A DNA stretch of 64,000 nucleotides from Desmodus rotundus (taxonomy: Eukaryota; Chordata; Mammalia; Chiroptera; Phyllostomidae), in NCBI RefSeq assembly GCF_022682495.2, contig NW_026527258.1:496001-560000 (forward strand), in the 5' to 3' direction. Below are positions 36,705 to 50,985 of the stretch, piece by piece. A program made the translations under genes and the position numbers. Within the stretch, counting starts at the first letter, position 1. Each line of letters starts with the position of its first letter. Under the pieces are notes generated by a model. The model did not search any database, was not told the origin of the DNA, and saw only the letters and a program-made list of their open reading frames with translations.

Positions 36705-38744
36705 CTATTTGACGTGTTATCAATGTTCTCATTTCAGTAGGGGATGAAAGCAGTGGTGTGCCACATAGTGCGTACACTTGTCAGCATCCCGTCGAAGTAC
36801 CTTGCTGCAATGTAGGATCTCTGGCTCGTGTCATAGCCCAAGAGCTACTGAAATGATTTCCCTTCAGCAAAGGAGGGAATGCCAGCATAGCACTTTGTGA
36901 TCCTTGAAGGGGGATGAGCTTCCACAGTAGAGTTTTCTCCTAGGTACTTTTCGCATCCGAAAAGCGTAGTCCCAAGAAGAAGAGAAGGAACGGCCTAGTT
37001 CCTCACTTTGACCATACAGTGTTTTCGACGCAGAAACGCATGTGAAGCTAGCAGTCCCCTTACTCTATTCGAGTGAACGTCTCGGACACAGCACATGAGT
37101 CAACGGTTTGAAAGCTGGCAAGGACTCGGGAATGAACATGTTCCTGAGAAGTGGCTTTAAGCATGAACGCAGCACTCGATCAATGTGTTCATATCAGCTG
37201 AAGTGGAAATGAGTGCCTTGTACCCTATCACACAACCTCTTCAGAACGTATGATCAGCTATTTTGCTCTCTTATCATTTCCCTTGCTGTGTTTGAGTCCA
37301 ACGATCTACAGAATCACTTTCTCGTCATCCACGGACTCAAAGAGAGTACAGGACTATGACTGCTATGAAGTGCACTATCTTCTATGACACACTTTCCTCG
37401 ACCGGCGGCCGTCATCTGCCTATAGCCCTAGCCCTAAGCCTACATGTAACATTAGCCCAAACCATCATCCTAACCCTAACCCTACTCTTATCCCTAACCC
37501 TACCCCTCACCCTAACCCGAACCCAATCCCCAAACCGAACCCTAACCCTATCCCTAACCCTAATAATAAAGCTAATCCTAACCATATCCCGTATGCTAGC
37601 CCTAACCCTAACTCTATCTTGAAACAGAAGTCGTCTCATATATCGGAGCTGTGGGTGTTGTTCTAACCAAAATGCTCCTGAAATCATTTTCCATCAGGAG
37701 TGAATGAGCTGGGGCATAGCAGTATCTGAACGTTTCAGGACAGTGAGCTGCGAGTGTGGGGTTTTCGCCCCTCTATTTTTTCCTTGAAAAACTCACAGTC
37801 CGACGATTTCCTGCAAGTACTGACTAGTATGTCTTGTGGATAAAACTGTTACTCAAACGTACATATGCACATGAAGCTCACAGTCCATAGAGTCTATGCG
37901 GCTGAATTTCCTTCTCAGAGAACAGCAAGCATTTCATGGAAAGCTGCCACACGACTAGGGAGTCAGGATGTTTCACACAAGTGCCTTATTGGAAAAATTC
38001 ATGTCCAGCGGGAAACACTCGGTCAATGGACTCGTTTCTGTAGAGTGCGAAATGTATGGGGTGCCGATATAACCGACCGATTTGGCCAATCATTCCAATT
38101 TGTTTTCCGTATGATCACCTAGGCGGTAACTTTGCTAGGCAAAGAGTTCAGGGATCACGTTGCCCCAGACAAAGGAATGAACGGGAGCACAGGACTACGC
38201 CAACTATGAACTACAGTCAGCTTGGCTACCACTGTTTTCGCCAAATTATGCGTTCTGGGAGGAAAGCGTATCCGGACGTTGGAAGGCCGCTAGGCCATGC
38301 TACGTGACTTGGACTCCAAGGCTCTGAAGATCTAAGGCAATATGGATCTCAGAGCACCCTGCGGGGCTCCCAGTGGAAGATAATACATTGGTGAAGTTGT
38401 GTTTTCTCCTCAACATCACCCGGGAATAAACCTATTTCGTAGGAACCGGGTTTTTTAGCCAAAGCCGTCTCAGCGTGGAACGTCTTCTGAATGTTCTCTT
38501 TTCAGTAGTAGATGGAATGGGAGACTAAGGGTGTAGCCTAGGAAACGCACGGAGACTACTACGTCCCTTGGACTCCACCCGTTCGTGAAGCATTAAGGGA
38601 CGAACAAGCTAAACGTACACCATGGGCCTAGCAGGGCATTCATTCCACTCTGAGAATACAGCAGTGAAGACTTTGCGCTCCCCTGCGTCATTCAGCAATT
38701 ATAGGAACTCGTGCGAAAAGTGTTTTCCACAAAAGCCATCCACA
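36705..38744 (+). repeat. Satellite unit 19 (2,040 bp)
   Basis: Block 37425-37618; box 38435-38451; T6. Right-type (1151A 1226C 1458G 1719G) but with 833G, so the telomere-like block is left-type. Start of the uniform section. Confidence 0.98.
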
Positions 38745-40784
38745 CTATTTGACGTGTTATCAATGTTCTCATTTCAGTAGGGGATGAAAGCAGTGGTGTG
38801 CCACATAGTGCGTACACTTGTCAGCATCCCGTCGAAGTACCTTGCTGCAATGTAGGATCTCTGGCTCGTGTCATAGCCCAAGAGCTACTGAAATGATTTC
38901 CCTTCAGCAAAGGAGGGAATGCCAGCATAGCACTTTGTGATCCTTGAAGGGGGATGAGCTTCCACAGTAGAGTTTTCTCCTAGGTACTTTTCGCATCCGA
39001 AAAGCGTAGTCCCAAGAAGAAGAGAAGGAACGGCCTAGTTCCTCACTTTGACCATACAGTGTTTTCGACGCAGAAACGCATGTGAAGCTAGCAGTCCCCT
39101 TACTCTATTCGAGTGAACGTCTCGGACACAGCACATGAGTCAACGGTTTGAAAGCTGGCAAGGACTCGGGAATGAACATGTTCCTGAGAAGTGGCTTTAA
39201 GCATGAACGCAGCACTCGATCAATGTGTTCATATCAGCTGAAGTGGAAATGAGTGCCTTGTACCCTATCACACAACCTCTTCAGAACGTATGATCAGCTA
39301 TTTTGCTCTCTTATCATTTCCCTTGCTGTGTTTGAGTCCAACGATCTACAGAATCACTTTCTCGTCATCCACGGACTCAAAGAGAGTACAGGACTATGAC
39401 TGCTATGAAGTGCACTATCTTCTATGACACACTTTCCTCGACCGGCGGCCGTCATCTGCCTATAGCCCTAGCCCTAAGCCTACATGTAACATTAGCCCAA
39501 ACCATCATCCTAACCCTAACCCTACTCTTATCCCTAACCCTACCCCTCACCCTAACCCGAACCCAATCCCCAAACCTAACCCTAACCCTATCCCTAACCC
39601 TAATAATAAAGCTAATCCTAACCATATCCCGTATGCTAGCCCTAACCCTAACTCTATCTTGAAACAGAAGTCGTCTCATATATCGGAGCTGTGGGTGTTG
39701 TTCTAACCAAAATGCTCCTGAAATCATTTTCCATCAGGAGTGAATGAGCTGGGGCATAGCAGTATCTGAACGTTTCAGGACAGTGAGCTGCGAGTGTGGG
39801 GTTTTCGCCCCTCTATTTTTTCCTTGAAAAACTCACAGTCCGACGATTTCCTGCAAGTACTGACTAGTATGTCTTGTGGATAAAACTGTTACTCAAACGT
39901 ACATATGCACATGAAGCTCACAGTCCATAGAGTCTATGCGGCTGAATTTCCTTCTCAGAGAACAGCAAGGATTTCATGGAAAGCTGCCACACGACTAGGG
40001 AGTCAGGATGTTTCACACAAGTGCCTTATTGGAAAAATTCATGTCCAGCGGGAAACACTCGGTCAATGGACTCGTTTCTGTAGAGTGCGAAATGTATGGG
40101 GTGCCGATATAACCGACCGATTTGGCCAATCATTCCAATTTGTTTTCCGTATGATCACCTAGGCGGTAACTTTGCTAGGCAAAGAGTTCAGGGATCACGT
40201 TGCCCCAGACAAAGGAATGAACGGGAGCACAGGACTACGCCAACTATGAACTACAGTCAGCTTGGCTACCACTGTTTTCGCCAAATTATGCGTTCTGGGA
40301 GGAAAGCGTATCCGGACGTTGGAAGGCCGCTAGGCCATGCTACGTGACTTGGACTCCAAGGCTCTGAAGATCTAAGGCAATATGGATCTCAGAGCACCCT
40401 GCGGGGCTCCCAGTGGAAGATAATACATTGGTGAAGTTGTGTTTTCTCCTCAACATCACCCGGGAATAAACCTATTTCGTAGGAACCGGGTTTTTTAGCC
40501 AAAGCCGTCTCAGCGTGGAACGTCTTCTGAATGTTCTCTTTTCAGTAGTAGATGGAATGGGAGACTAAGGGTGTAGCCTAGGAAACGCACGGAGACTACT
40601 ACGTCCCTTGGACTCCACCCGTTCGTGAAGCATTAAGGGACGAACAAGCTAAACGTACACCATGGGCCTAGCAGGGCATTCATTCCACTCTGAGAATACA
40701 GCAGTGAAGACTTTGCGCTCCCCTGCGTCATTCAGCAATTATAGGAACTCGTGCGAAAAGTGTTTTCCACAAAAGCCATCCACA
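38745..40784 (+). repeat. Satellite unit 20 (2,040 bp)
   Basis: Block 39465-39658; box 40475-40491; T6. Right-type with 833T and 1151A but 1226G: the only unit with the 1151A-1226G pair. Confidence 0.98.
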
Positions 40785-42824
40785 CTATTTGACGTGTTAT
40801 CAATGTTCTCATTTCAGTAGGGGATGAAAGCAGTGGTGTGCCACATAGTGCGTACACTTGTCAGCATCCCGTCGAAGTACCTTGCTGCAATGTAGGATCT
40901 CTGGCTCGTGTCATAGCCCAAGAGCTACTGAAATGATTTCCCTTCAGCAAAGGAGGGAATGCCAGCATAGCACTTTGTGATCCTTGAAGGGGGATGAGCT
41001 TCCACAGTAGAGTTTTCTCCTAGGTACTTTTCGCATCCGAAAAGCGTAGTCCCAAGAAGAAGAGAAGGAACGGCCTAGTTCCTCACTTTGACCATACAGT
41101 GTTTTCAACGCAGAAACGCATGTGAAGCTAGCAGTCCCCTTACTCTATTCGAGTGAACGTCTCGGACACAGCACATGAGTCAACGGTTTGAAAGCTGGCA
41201 AGGACTCGGGAATGAACATGTTCCTGAGAAGTGGCTTTAAGCATGAACGCAGCACTCGATCAATGTGTTCATATCAGCTGAAGTGGAAATGAGTGCCTTG
41301 TACCCTATCACACAACCTCTTCAGAACGTATGATCAGCTATTTTGCTCTCTTATCATTTCCCTTGCTGTGTTTGAGTCCAACGATCTACAGAATCACTTT
41401 CTCGTCATCCACGGACTCAAAGAGAGTACAGGACTATGACTGCTATGAAGTGCACTATCTTCTATGACACACTTTCCTCGACCGGCGGCCGTCATCTGCC
41501 TATAGCCCTAGCCCTAAGCCTACATGTAACATTAGCCCAAACCATCATCCTAACCCTAACCCTACTCTTATCCCTAACCCTACCCCTCACCCTAACCCGA
41601 ACCCAATCCCCAAACCTAACCCTAACCCTATCCCTAACCCTAATAATAAAGCTAATCCTAACCATATCCCGTATGCTAGCCCTAACCCTAACTCTATCTT
41701 GAAACAGAAGTCGTCTCATATATCGGAGCTGTGGGTGTTGTTCTAACCAAAATGCTCCTGAAATCATTTTCCATCAGGAGTGAATGAGCTGGGGCATAGC
41801 AGTATCTGAACGTTTCAGGACAGTGAGCTGCGAGTGTGGGGTTTTCGCCCCTCTATTTTTTCCTTGAAAAACTCACAGTCCGACGATTTCCTGCAAGTAC
41901 TGACTAGTATGTCTTGTGGATAAAACTGTTACTCAAACGTACATATGCACATGAAGCTCACAGTCCATAGAGTCTATGCGGCTGAATTTCCTTCTCAGAG
42001 AACAGCAAGCATTTCATGGAAAGCTGCCACACGACTAGGGAGTCAGGATGTTTCACACAAGTGCCTTATTGGAAAAATTCATGTCCAGCGGGAAACACTC
42101 GGTCAATGGACTCGTTTCTGTAGAGTGCGAAATGTATGGGGTGCCGATATAACCGACCGATTTGGCCAATCATTCCAATTTGTTTTCCGTATGATCACCT
42201 AGGCGGTAACTTTGCTAGGCAAAGAGTTCAGGGATCACGTTGCCCCAGACAAAGGAATGAACGGGAGCACAGGACTACGCCAACTATGAACTACAGTCAG
42301 CTTGGCTACCACTGTTTTCGCCAAATTATGCGTTCTGGGAGGAAAGCGTATCCGGACGTTGGAAGGCCGCTAGGCCATGCTACGTGACTTGGACTCCAAG
42401 GCTCTGAAGATCTAAGGCAATATGGATCTCAGAGCACCCTGCGGGGCTCCCAGTGGAAGATAATACATTGGTGAAGTTGTGTTTTCTCCTCAACATCACC
42501 CGGGAATAAACCTATTTCGTAGGAACCGGGTTTTTTAGCCAAAGCCGTCTCAGCGTGGAACATCTTCTGAATGTTCTCTTTTCAGTAGTAGATGGAATGG
42601 GAGACTAAGGGTGTAGCCTAGGAAACGCACGGAGACTACTACGTCCCTTGGACTCCACCCGTTCGTGAAGCATTAAGGGACGAACAAGCTAAACGTACAC
42701 CATGGGCCTAGCAGGGCATTCATTCCACTCTGAGAATACAGCAGTGAAGACTTTGCGCTCCCCTGCGTCATTCAGCAATTATAGGAACTCGTGCGAAAAG
42801 TGTTTTCCACAATAGCCATCCACA
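40785..42824 (+). repeat. Satellite unit 21 (2,040 bp)
   Basis: Block 41505-41698; box 42515-42531; T6. Right-type 323A 833T 1151A 1226C 1719G. Private changes: aacatctt near 42561 (a CpG change) and aatagcc near 42813. Confidence 0.98.
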
Positions 42825-44864
42825 CTATTTGACGTGTTATCAATGTTCTCATTTCAGTAGGGGATGAAAGCAGTGGTGTGCCACATAGTGCGTACACTTG
42901 TCAGCATCCCGTCGAAGTACCTTGCTGCAATGTAGGATCTCTGGCTCGTGTCATAGCCCAAGAGCTACTGAAATGATTTCCCTTCAGCAAAGGAGGGAAT
43001 GCCAGCATAGCACTTTGTGATCCTTGAAGGGGGATGAGCTTCCACAGTAGAGTTTTCTCCTAGGTACTTTTCGCATCCGAAAAGCGTAGTCCCAAGAAGA
43101 AGAGAAGGAACGGCCTAGTTCCTCACTTTGACCATACAGTGTTTTCAACGCAGAAACGCATGTGAAGCTAGCAGTCCCCTTACTCTATTCGAGTGAACGT
43201 CTCGGACACAGCACATGAGTCAACGGTTTGAAAGCTGGCAAGGACTCGGGAATGAACATGTTCCTGAGAAGTGGCTTTAAGCATGAACGCAGCACTCGAT
43301 CAATGTGTTCATATCAGCTGAAGTGGAAATGAGTGCCTTGTACCCTATCACACAACCTCTTCAGAACGTATGATCAGCTATTTTGCTCTCTTATCATTTC
43401 CCTTGCTGTGTTTGAGTCCAACGATCTACAGAATCACTTTCTCGTCATCCACGGACTCAAAGAGAGTACAGGACTATGACTGCTATGAAGTGCACTATCT
43501 TCTATGACACACTTTCCTCGACCGGCGGCCGTCATCTGCCTATAGCCCTAGCCCTAAGCCTACATGTAACATTAGCCCAAACCATCATCCTAAACCTAAC
43601 CCTACTCTTATCCCTAACCCTACCCCTCACCCTAACCCGAACCCAATCCCCAAACCTAACCCTAACCCTATCCCTAACCCTAATAATAAAGCTAATCCTA
43701 ACCATATCCCGTATGCTAGCCCTAACCCTAACTCTATCTTGAAACAGAAGTCGTCTCATATATCGGAGCTGTGGGTGTTGTTCTAACCAAAATGCTCCTG
43801 AAATCATTTTCCATCAGGAGTGAATGAGCTGGGGCATAGCAGTATCTGAACGTTTCAGGACAGTGAGCTGCGAGTGTGGGGTTTTCGCCCCTCTATTTTT
43901 TCCTTGAAAAACTCACAGTCCGACGATTTCCTGCAAGTACTGACTAGTATGTCTTGTGGATAAAACTGTTACTCGAACGTACATATGCACATGAAGCTCA
44001 CAGTCCATAGAGTCTATGCGGCTGAATTTCCTTCTCAGAGAACAGCAAGGATTTCATGGAAAGCTGCCACACGACTAGGGAGTCAGGATGTTTCACACAA
44101 GTGCCTTATTGGAAAAATTCATGTCCAGCGGGAAACACTCGGTCAATGGACTCGTTTCTGTAGAGTGCGAAATGTATGGGGTGCCGATATAACCGACCGA
44201 TTTGGCCAATCATTCCAATTTGTTTTCCGTATGATCACCTAGGCGGTAACTTTGCTAGGCAAAGAGTTCAGGGATCACGTTGCCCCAGACAAAGGAATGA
44301 ACGGGAGCACAGGACTACGCCAACTATGAACTACAGTCAGCTTGGCTACCACTGTTTTCGCCAAATTATGCGTTCTGGGAGGAAAGCGTATCCGGACGTT
44401 GGAAGGCCGCTAGGCCATGCTACGTGACTTGGACTCCAAGGCTCTGAAGATCTAAGGCAATATGGATCTCAGAGCACCCTGCGGGGCTCCCAGTGGAAGA
44501 TAATACATTGGTGAAGTTGTGTTTTCTCCTCAACATCACCCGGGAATAAACCTATTTCGTAGGAACCGGGTTTTTTAGCCAAAGCCGTCTCAGCGTGGAA
44601 CGTCTTCTGAATGTTCTCTTTTCAGTAGTAGATGGAATGGGAGACTAAGGGTGTAGCCTAGGAAACGCACGGAGACTACTACGTCCCTTGGACTCCACCC
44701 GTTCGTGAAGCATTAAGGGACGAACAAGCTAAACGTACACCATGGGCCTAGCAGGGCATTCATTCCACTCTGAGAATACAGCAGTGAAGACTTTGCGCTC
44801 CCCTGCGTCATTCAGCAATTATAGGAACTCGTGCGAAAAGTGTTTTCCACAAAAGCCATCCACA
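42825..44864 (+). repeat. Satellite unit 22 (2,040 bp)
   Basis: Block 43545-43738; box 44555-44571; T6. 833T but 1151G and 1226G. Its block has ctaaacct near 43594, shared only with units 25 and 26. Confidence 0.98.
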
Positions 44865-46904
44865 CTATTTGACGTGTTATCAATGTTCTCATTTCAGTAG
44901 GGGATGAAAGCAGTGGTGTGCCACATAGTGCGTACACTTGTCAGCATCCCGTCGAAGTACCTTGCTGCAATGTAGGATCTCTGGCTCGTGTCATAGCCCA
45001 AGAGCTACTGAAATGATTTCCCTTCAGCAAAGGAGGGAATGCCAGCATAGCACTTTGTGATCCTTGAAGGGGGATGAGCTTCCACAGTAGAGTTTTCTCC
45101 TAGGTACTTTTCGCATCCGAAAAGCGTAGTCCCAAGAAGAAGAGAAGGAACGGCCTAGTTCCTCACTTTGACCATACAGTGTTTTCGACGCAGAAACGCA
45201 TGTGAAGCTAGCAGTCCCCTTACTCTATTCGAGTGAACGTCTCGGACACAGCACATGAGTCAACGGTTTGAAAGCTGGCAAGGACTCGGGAATGAACATG
45301 TTCCTGAGAAGTGGCTTTAAGCATGAACGCAGCACTCGATCAATGTGTTCATATCAGCTGAAGTGGAAATGAGTGCCTTGTACCCTATCACACAACCTCT
45401 TCAGAACGTATGATCAGCTATTTTGCTCTCTTATCATTTCCCTTGCTGTGTTTGAGTCCAACGATCTACAGAATCACTTTCTCGTCATCCACGGACTCAA
45501 AGAGAGTACAGGACTATGACTGCTATGAAGTGCACTATCTTCTATGACACACTTTCCTCGACCGGCGGACGTCATCTGCCTATAGCCCTAGCCCTAAGCC
45601 TACATGTAACATTAGCCCAAACCATCATCCTAACCCTAACCCTACTCTTATCCCTAACCCTACCCCTCACCCTAACCCGAACCCAATCCCCAAACCTAAC
45701 CCTAACCCTATCCCTAACCCTAATAATAAAGCTAATCCTAACCATATCCCGTATGCTAGCCCTAACCCTAACTCTATCTTGAAACAGAAGTCGTCTCATA
45801 TATCGGAGCTGTGGGTGTTGTTCTAACCAAAATGCTCCTGAAATCATTTTCCATCAGGAGTGAATGAGCTGGGGCATAGCAGTATCTGAACGTTTCAGGA
45901 CAGTGAGCTGCGAGTGTGGGGTTTTCGCCCCTCTATTTTTTCCTTGAAAAACTCACAGTCCGACGATTTCCTGCAAGTACTGACTAGTATGTCTTGTGGA
46001 TAAAACTGTTACTCAAACGTACATATGCACATGAAGCTCACAGTCCATAGAGTCTATGCGGCTGAATTTCCTTCTCAGAGAACAGCAAGCATTTCATGGA
46101 AAGCTGCCACACGACTAGGGAGTCAGGATGTTTCACACAAGTGCCTTATTGGAAAAATTCATGTCCAGCGGGAAACACTCGGTCAATGGACTCGTTTCTG
46201 TAGAGTGCGAAATGTATGGGGTGCCGATATAACCGACCGATTTGGCCAATCATTCCAATTTGTTTTCCGTATGATCACCTAGGCGGTAACTTTGCTAGGC
46301 AAAGAGTTCAGGGATCACGTTGCCCCAGACAAAGGAATGAACGGGAGCACAGGACTACGCCAACTATGAACTACAGTCAGCTTGGCTACCACTGTTTTCG
46401 CCAAATTATGCGTTCTGGGAGGAAAGCGTATCCGGACGTTGGAAGGCCGCTAGGCCATGCTACGTGACTTGGACTCCAAGGCTCTGAAGATCTAAGGCAA
46501 TATGGATCTCAGAGCACCCTGCGGGGCTCCCAGTGGAAGATAATACATTGGTGAAGTTGTGTTTTCTCCTCAACATCACCCGGGAATAAACCTATTTCGT
46601 AGGAACCGGGTTTTTTAGCCAAAGCCGTCCCAGCGTGGAACGTCTTCTGAATGTTCTCTTTTCAGTAGTAGATGGAATGGGAGACTAAGGGTGTAGCCTA
46701 GGAAACGCACGGAGACTACTACGTCCCTTGGACTCCACCCGTTCGTGAAGCATTAAGGGACGAACAAGCTAAACGTACACCATGGGCCTAGCAGGGCATT
46801 CATTCCACTCTGAGAATACAGCAGTGAAGACTTTGCGCTCCCCTGCGTCATTCAGCAATTATAGGAACTCGTGCGAAAAGTGTTTTCCACAAAAGCCATC
46901 CACA
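44865..46904 (+). repeat. Satellite unit 23 (2,040 bp)
   Basis: Block 45585-45778; box 46595-46611; T6. Right-type 323G 833T 1151A 1226C 1719G. Private changes: ggcggacgtc near 45570 and gtcccagc near 46630. Confidence 0.98.
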
Positions 46905-48945
46905 CTATTTGACGTGTTATCAATGTTCTCATTTCAGTAGGGGATGAAAGCAGTGGTGTGCCACATAGTGCGTACACTTGTCAGCATCCCGTCGAAGTAC
47001 CTTGCTGCAATGTAGGATCTCTGGCTCGTGTCATAGCCCAAGAGCTACTGAAATGATTTCCCTTCAGCAAAGGAGGGAATGCCAGCATAGCACTTTGTGA
47101 TCCTTGAAGGGGGATGAGCTTCCACAGTAGAGTTTTCTCCTAGGTACTTTTCGCATCCGAAAAGCGTAGTCCCAAGAAGAAGAGAAGGAACGGCCTAGTT
47201 CCTCACTTTGACCATACAGTGTTTTCAACGCAGAAACGCATGTGAAGCTAGCAGTCCCCTTACTCTATTCGAGTGAACGTCTCGGACACAGCACATGAGT
47301 CAACGGTTTGAAAGCTGGCAAGGACTCGGGAATGAACATGTTCCTGAGAAGTGGCTTTAAGCATGAACGCAGCACTCGATCAATGTGTTCATATCAGCTG
47401 AAGTGGAAATGAGTGCCTTGTACCCTATCACACAACCTCTTCAGAACGTATGATCAGCTATTTTGCTCTCTTATCATTTCCCTTGCTGTGTTTGAGTCCA
47501 ACGATCTACAGAATCACTTTCTCGTCATCCACGGACTCAAAGAGAGTACAGGACTATGACTGCTATGAAGTGCACTATCTTCTATGACACACTTTCCTCG
47601 ACCGGCGGCCGTCATCTGCCTATAGCCCTAGCCCTAAGCCTACATGTAACATTAGCCCAAACCATCATCCTAACCCTAACCCTACTCTTATCCCTAACCC
47701 TACCCCTCACCCTAACCCGAACCCAATCCCCAAACCTAACCCTAACCCTATCCCTAACCCTAATAATAAAGCTAATCCTAACCATATCCCGTATGCTAGC
47801 CCTAACCCTAACTCTATCTTGAAACAGAAGTCGTCTCATATATCGGAGCTGTGGGTGTTGTTCTAACCAAAATGCTCCTGAAATCATTTTCCATCAGGAG
47901 TGAATGAGCTGGGGCATAGCAGTATCTGAACGTTTCAGGACAGTGAGCTGCGAGTGTGGGGTTTTCGCCCCTCTATTTTTTCCTTGAAAAACTCACAGTC
48001 CGACGATTTCCTGCAAGTACTGACTAGTATGTCTTGTGGATAAAACTGTTACTCGAACGTACATATGCACATGAAGCTCACAGTCCATAGAGTCTATGCG
48101 GCTGAATTTCCTTCTCAGAGAACAGCAAGCATTTCATGGAAAGCTGCCACACGACTAGGGAGTCAGGATGTTTCACACAAGTGCCTTATTGGAAAAATTC
48201 ATGTCCAGCGGGAAACACTCGGTCAATGGACTCGTTTCTGTAGAGTGCGAAATGTATGGGGTGCCGATATAACCGACCGATTTGGCCAATCATTCCAATT
48301 TGTTTTCCGTATGATCACCTAGGCGGTAACTTTGCTAGGCAAAGAGTTCAGGGATCACGTTGCCCCAGACAAAGGAATGAACGGGAGCACAGGACTACGC
48401 CAACTATGAACTACAGTCAGCTTGGCTACCACTGTTTTCGCCAAATTATGCGTTCTGGGAGGAAAGCGTATCCGGACGTTGGAAGGCCGCTAGGCCATGC
48501 TACGTGACTTGGACTCCAAGGCTCTGAAGATCTAAGGCAATATGGATCTCAGAGCACCCTGCGGGGCTCCCAGTGGAAGATAATACATTGGTGAAGTTGT
48601 GTTTTCTCCTCAACATCACCCGGGAATAAACCTATTTCGTAGGAACCGGGTTTTTTTAGCCAAAGCCGTCTCAGCGTGGAACGTCTTCTGAATGTTCTCT
48701 TTTCAGTAGTAGATGGAATGGGAGACTAAGGGTGTAGCCTAGGAAACGCACGGAGACTACTACGTCCCTTGGACTCCACCCGTTCGTGAAGCATTAAGGG
48801 ACGAACAAGCTAAACGTACACCATGGGCCTAGCAGGGCATTCATTCCACTCTGAGAATACAGCAGTGAAGACTTTGCGCTCCCCTGCGTCATTCAGCAAT
48901 TATAGGAACTCGTGCGAAAAGTGTTTTCCACAAAAGCCATCCACA
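46905..48945 (+). repeat. Satellite unit 24 (2,041 bp)
   Basis: Block 47625-47818; box 48635-48651; T7. 833T with 1151G and 1226C, a combination otherwise not seen with 833T. Confidence 0.98.
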
Positions 48946-50985
48946 CTATTTGACGTGTTATCAATGTTCTCATTTCAGTAGGGGATGAAAGCAGTGGTGT
49001 GCCACATAGTGCGTACACTTGTCAGCATCCCGTCGAAGTACCTTGCTGCAATGTAGGATCTCTGGCTCGTGTCATAGCCCAAGAGCTACTGAAATGATTT
49101 CCCTTCAGCAAAGGAGGGAATGCCAGCATAGCACTTTGTGATCCTTGAAGGGGGATGAGCTTCCACAGTAGAGTTTTCTCCTAGGTACTTTTCGCATCCG
49201 AAAAGCGTAGTCCCAAGAAGAAGAGAAGGAACGGCCTAGTTCCTCACTTTGACCATACAGTGTTTTCGACGCAGAAACGCATGTGAAGCTAGCAGTCCCC
49301 TTACTCTATTCGAGTGAACGTCTCGGACACAGCACATGAGTCAACGGTTTGAAAGCTGGCAAGGACTCGGGAATGAACATGTTCCTGAGAAGTGGCTTCA
49401 AGCATGAACGCAGCACTCGATCAATGTGTTCATATCAGCTGAAGTGGAAATGAGTGCCTTGTACCCTATCACACAACCTCTTCAGAACTTATGATCAGCT
49501 ATTTTGCTCTCTTATCATTTCCCTTGCTGTGTTTGAGTCCAACGATCTACAGAATCACTTTCTCGTCATCCACGGACTCAAAGAGAGTACAGGACTATGA
49601 CTGCTACGAAGTGCACTATCTTCTATGACACACTTTCCTCGACCGGCGGCCGTCATCTACCTATAGCCCTAGCCTTAAGCCTACATGTAACATTAGCCCA
49701 AACCATCATCCTAAACCTAACCCTACTCTTATCCCTAACCCTACCCCTCACCCTAACCCGAACCCAATCCCCAAACCGAACCCTAACCCTATCCCTAACC
49801 CTAATAATAAAGCTAATCCTAACCATATCCCGTATGCTAGCCCTAACCCTAACTCTATCTTGAAACAGAAGTCGTCTCATATATCGGAGCTGTGGGTGTT
49901 GTTCTAACCAAAATGCTCCTGAAATCATTTTCCATCAGGAGTGAATGAGCTGGGGCATAGCAGTATCTGAACGTTTCAGGACAGTGAGCTGCGAGTGTGG
50001 GGTTTTCGCCCCTCTATTTTTTCCTTGAAAAACTCACAGTCCGACGATTTCCTGCAAGTACTGACTAGTATGTCTTGTGGATAAAACTGTTACTCGAACG
50101 TACATATGCACATGAAGCTCACAGTCCATAGAGTCTATGCGGCTGAATTTCCTTCTCAGAGAACAGCAAGGATTTCATGGAAAGCTGCCACACGACTAGG
50201 GAGTCAGGATGTTTCACACAAGTGCCTTATTGGAAAAATTCATGTCCAGCGGGAAACACTCGGTCAATGGACTCGTTTCTGTAGAGTGCGAAATGTATGG
50301 GGTGCCCATATAACCGACCGATTTGGCCAATCATTCCAATTTGTTTTCCGTATGATCACCTAGGCGGTAACTTTGCTAGGCAAAGAGTTCAGGGATCACG
50401 TTGCCCCAGACAAAGGAATGAACGGGAGCACAGGACTACGCCAACTATGAACTACAGTCAGCTTGGCTACCACTGTTTTCGCCAAATTATGCGTTCTGGG
50501 AGGAAAGCGTATCCGGACGTTGGAAGGCCGCTAGGCCATGCTACGTGACTTGGACTCCAAGGCTCTGAAGATCTAAGGCAATATGGATCTCAGAGCACCC
50601 TGCGGGGCTCCCAGTGGAAGATAATACATTGGTGAAGTTGTGTTTTCTCCTCAACATCACCCGGGAATAAACCTATTTCGTAGGAACCGGGTTTTTTAGC
50701 CAAAGCCGTCTCAGCGTGGAACGTCTTCTGAATGTTCTCTTTTCAGTAGTAGATGGAATGGGAGACTAAGGGTGTAGCCTAGGAAACGCACGGAGACTAC
50801 TACGTCCCTTGGACTCCACCCGTTCGTGAAGCATTAAGGGACGAACAAGCTAAACGTACACCATGGGCCTAGCAGGGCATTCATTCCACTCTGAGAATAC
50901 AGCAGTGAAGACTTTGCGCTCCCCTGCGTCATTCAGCAATTATAGGAACTCGTGCGAAAAGTGTTTTCCACAAAAGCCATCCACA
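48946..50985 (+). repeat. Satellite unit 25 (2,040 bp; intruding type)
   Basis: Block 49666-49859; box 50676-50692; T6. Alleles 323G 544T 662C 833G 1151G 1226G 1362C 1429T 1719G, with cttcaag near 49399, gccttaag near 49675 and ctaaacct near 49715. Almost all of these are shared with unit 26 and absent from the surrounding right-type units. Confidence 0.98.
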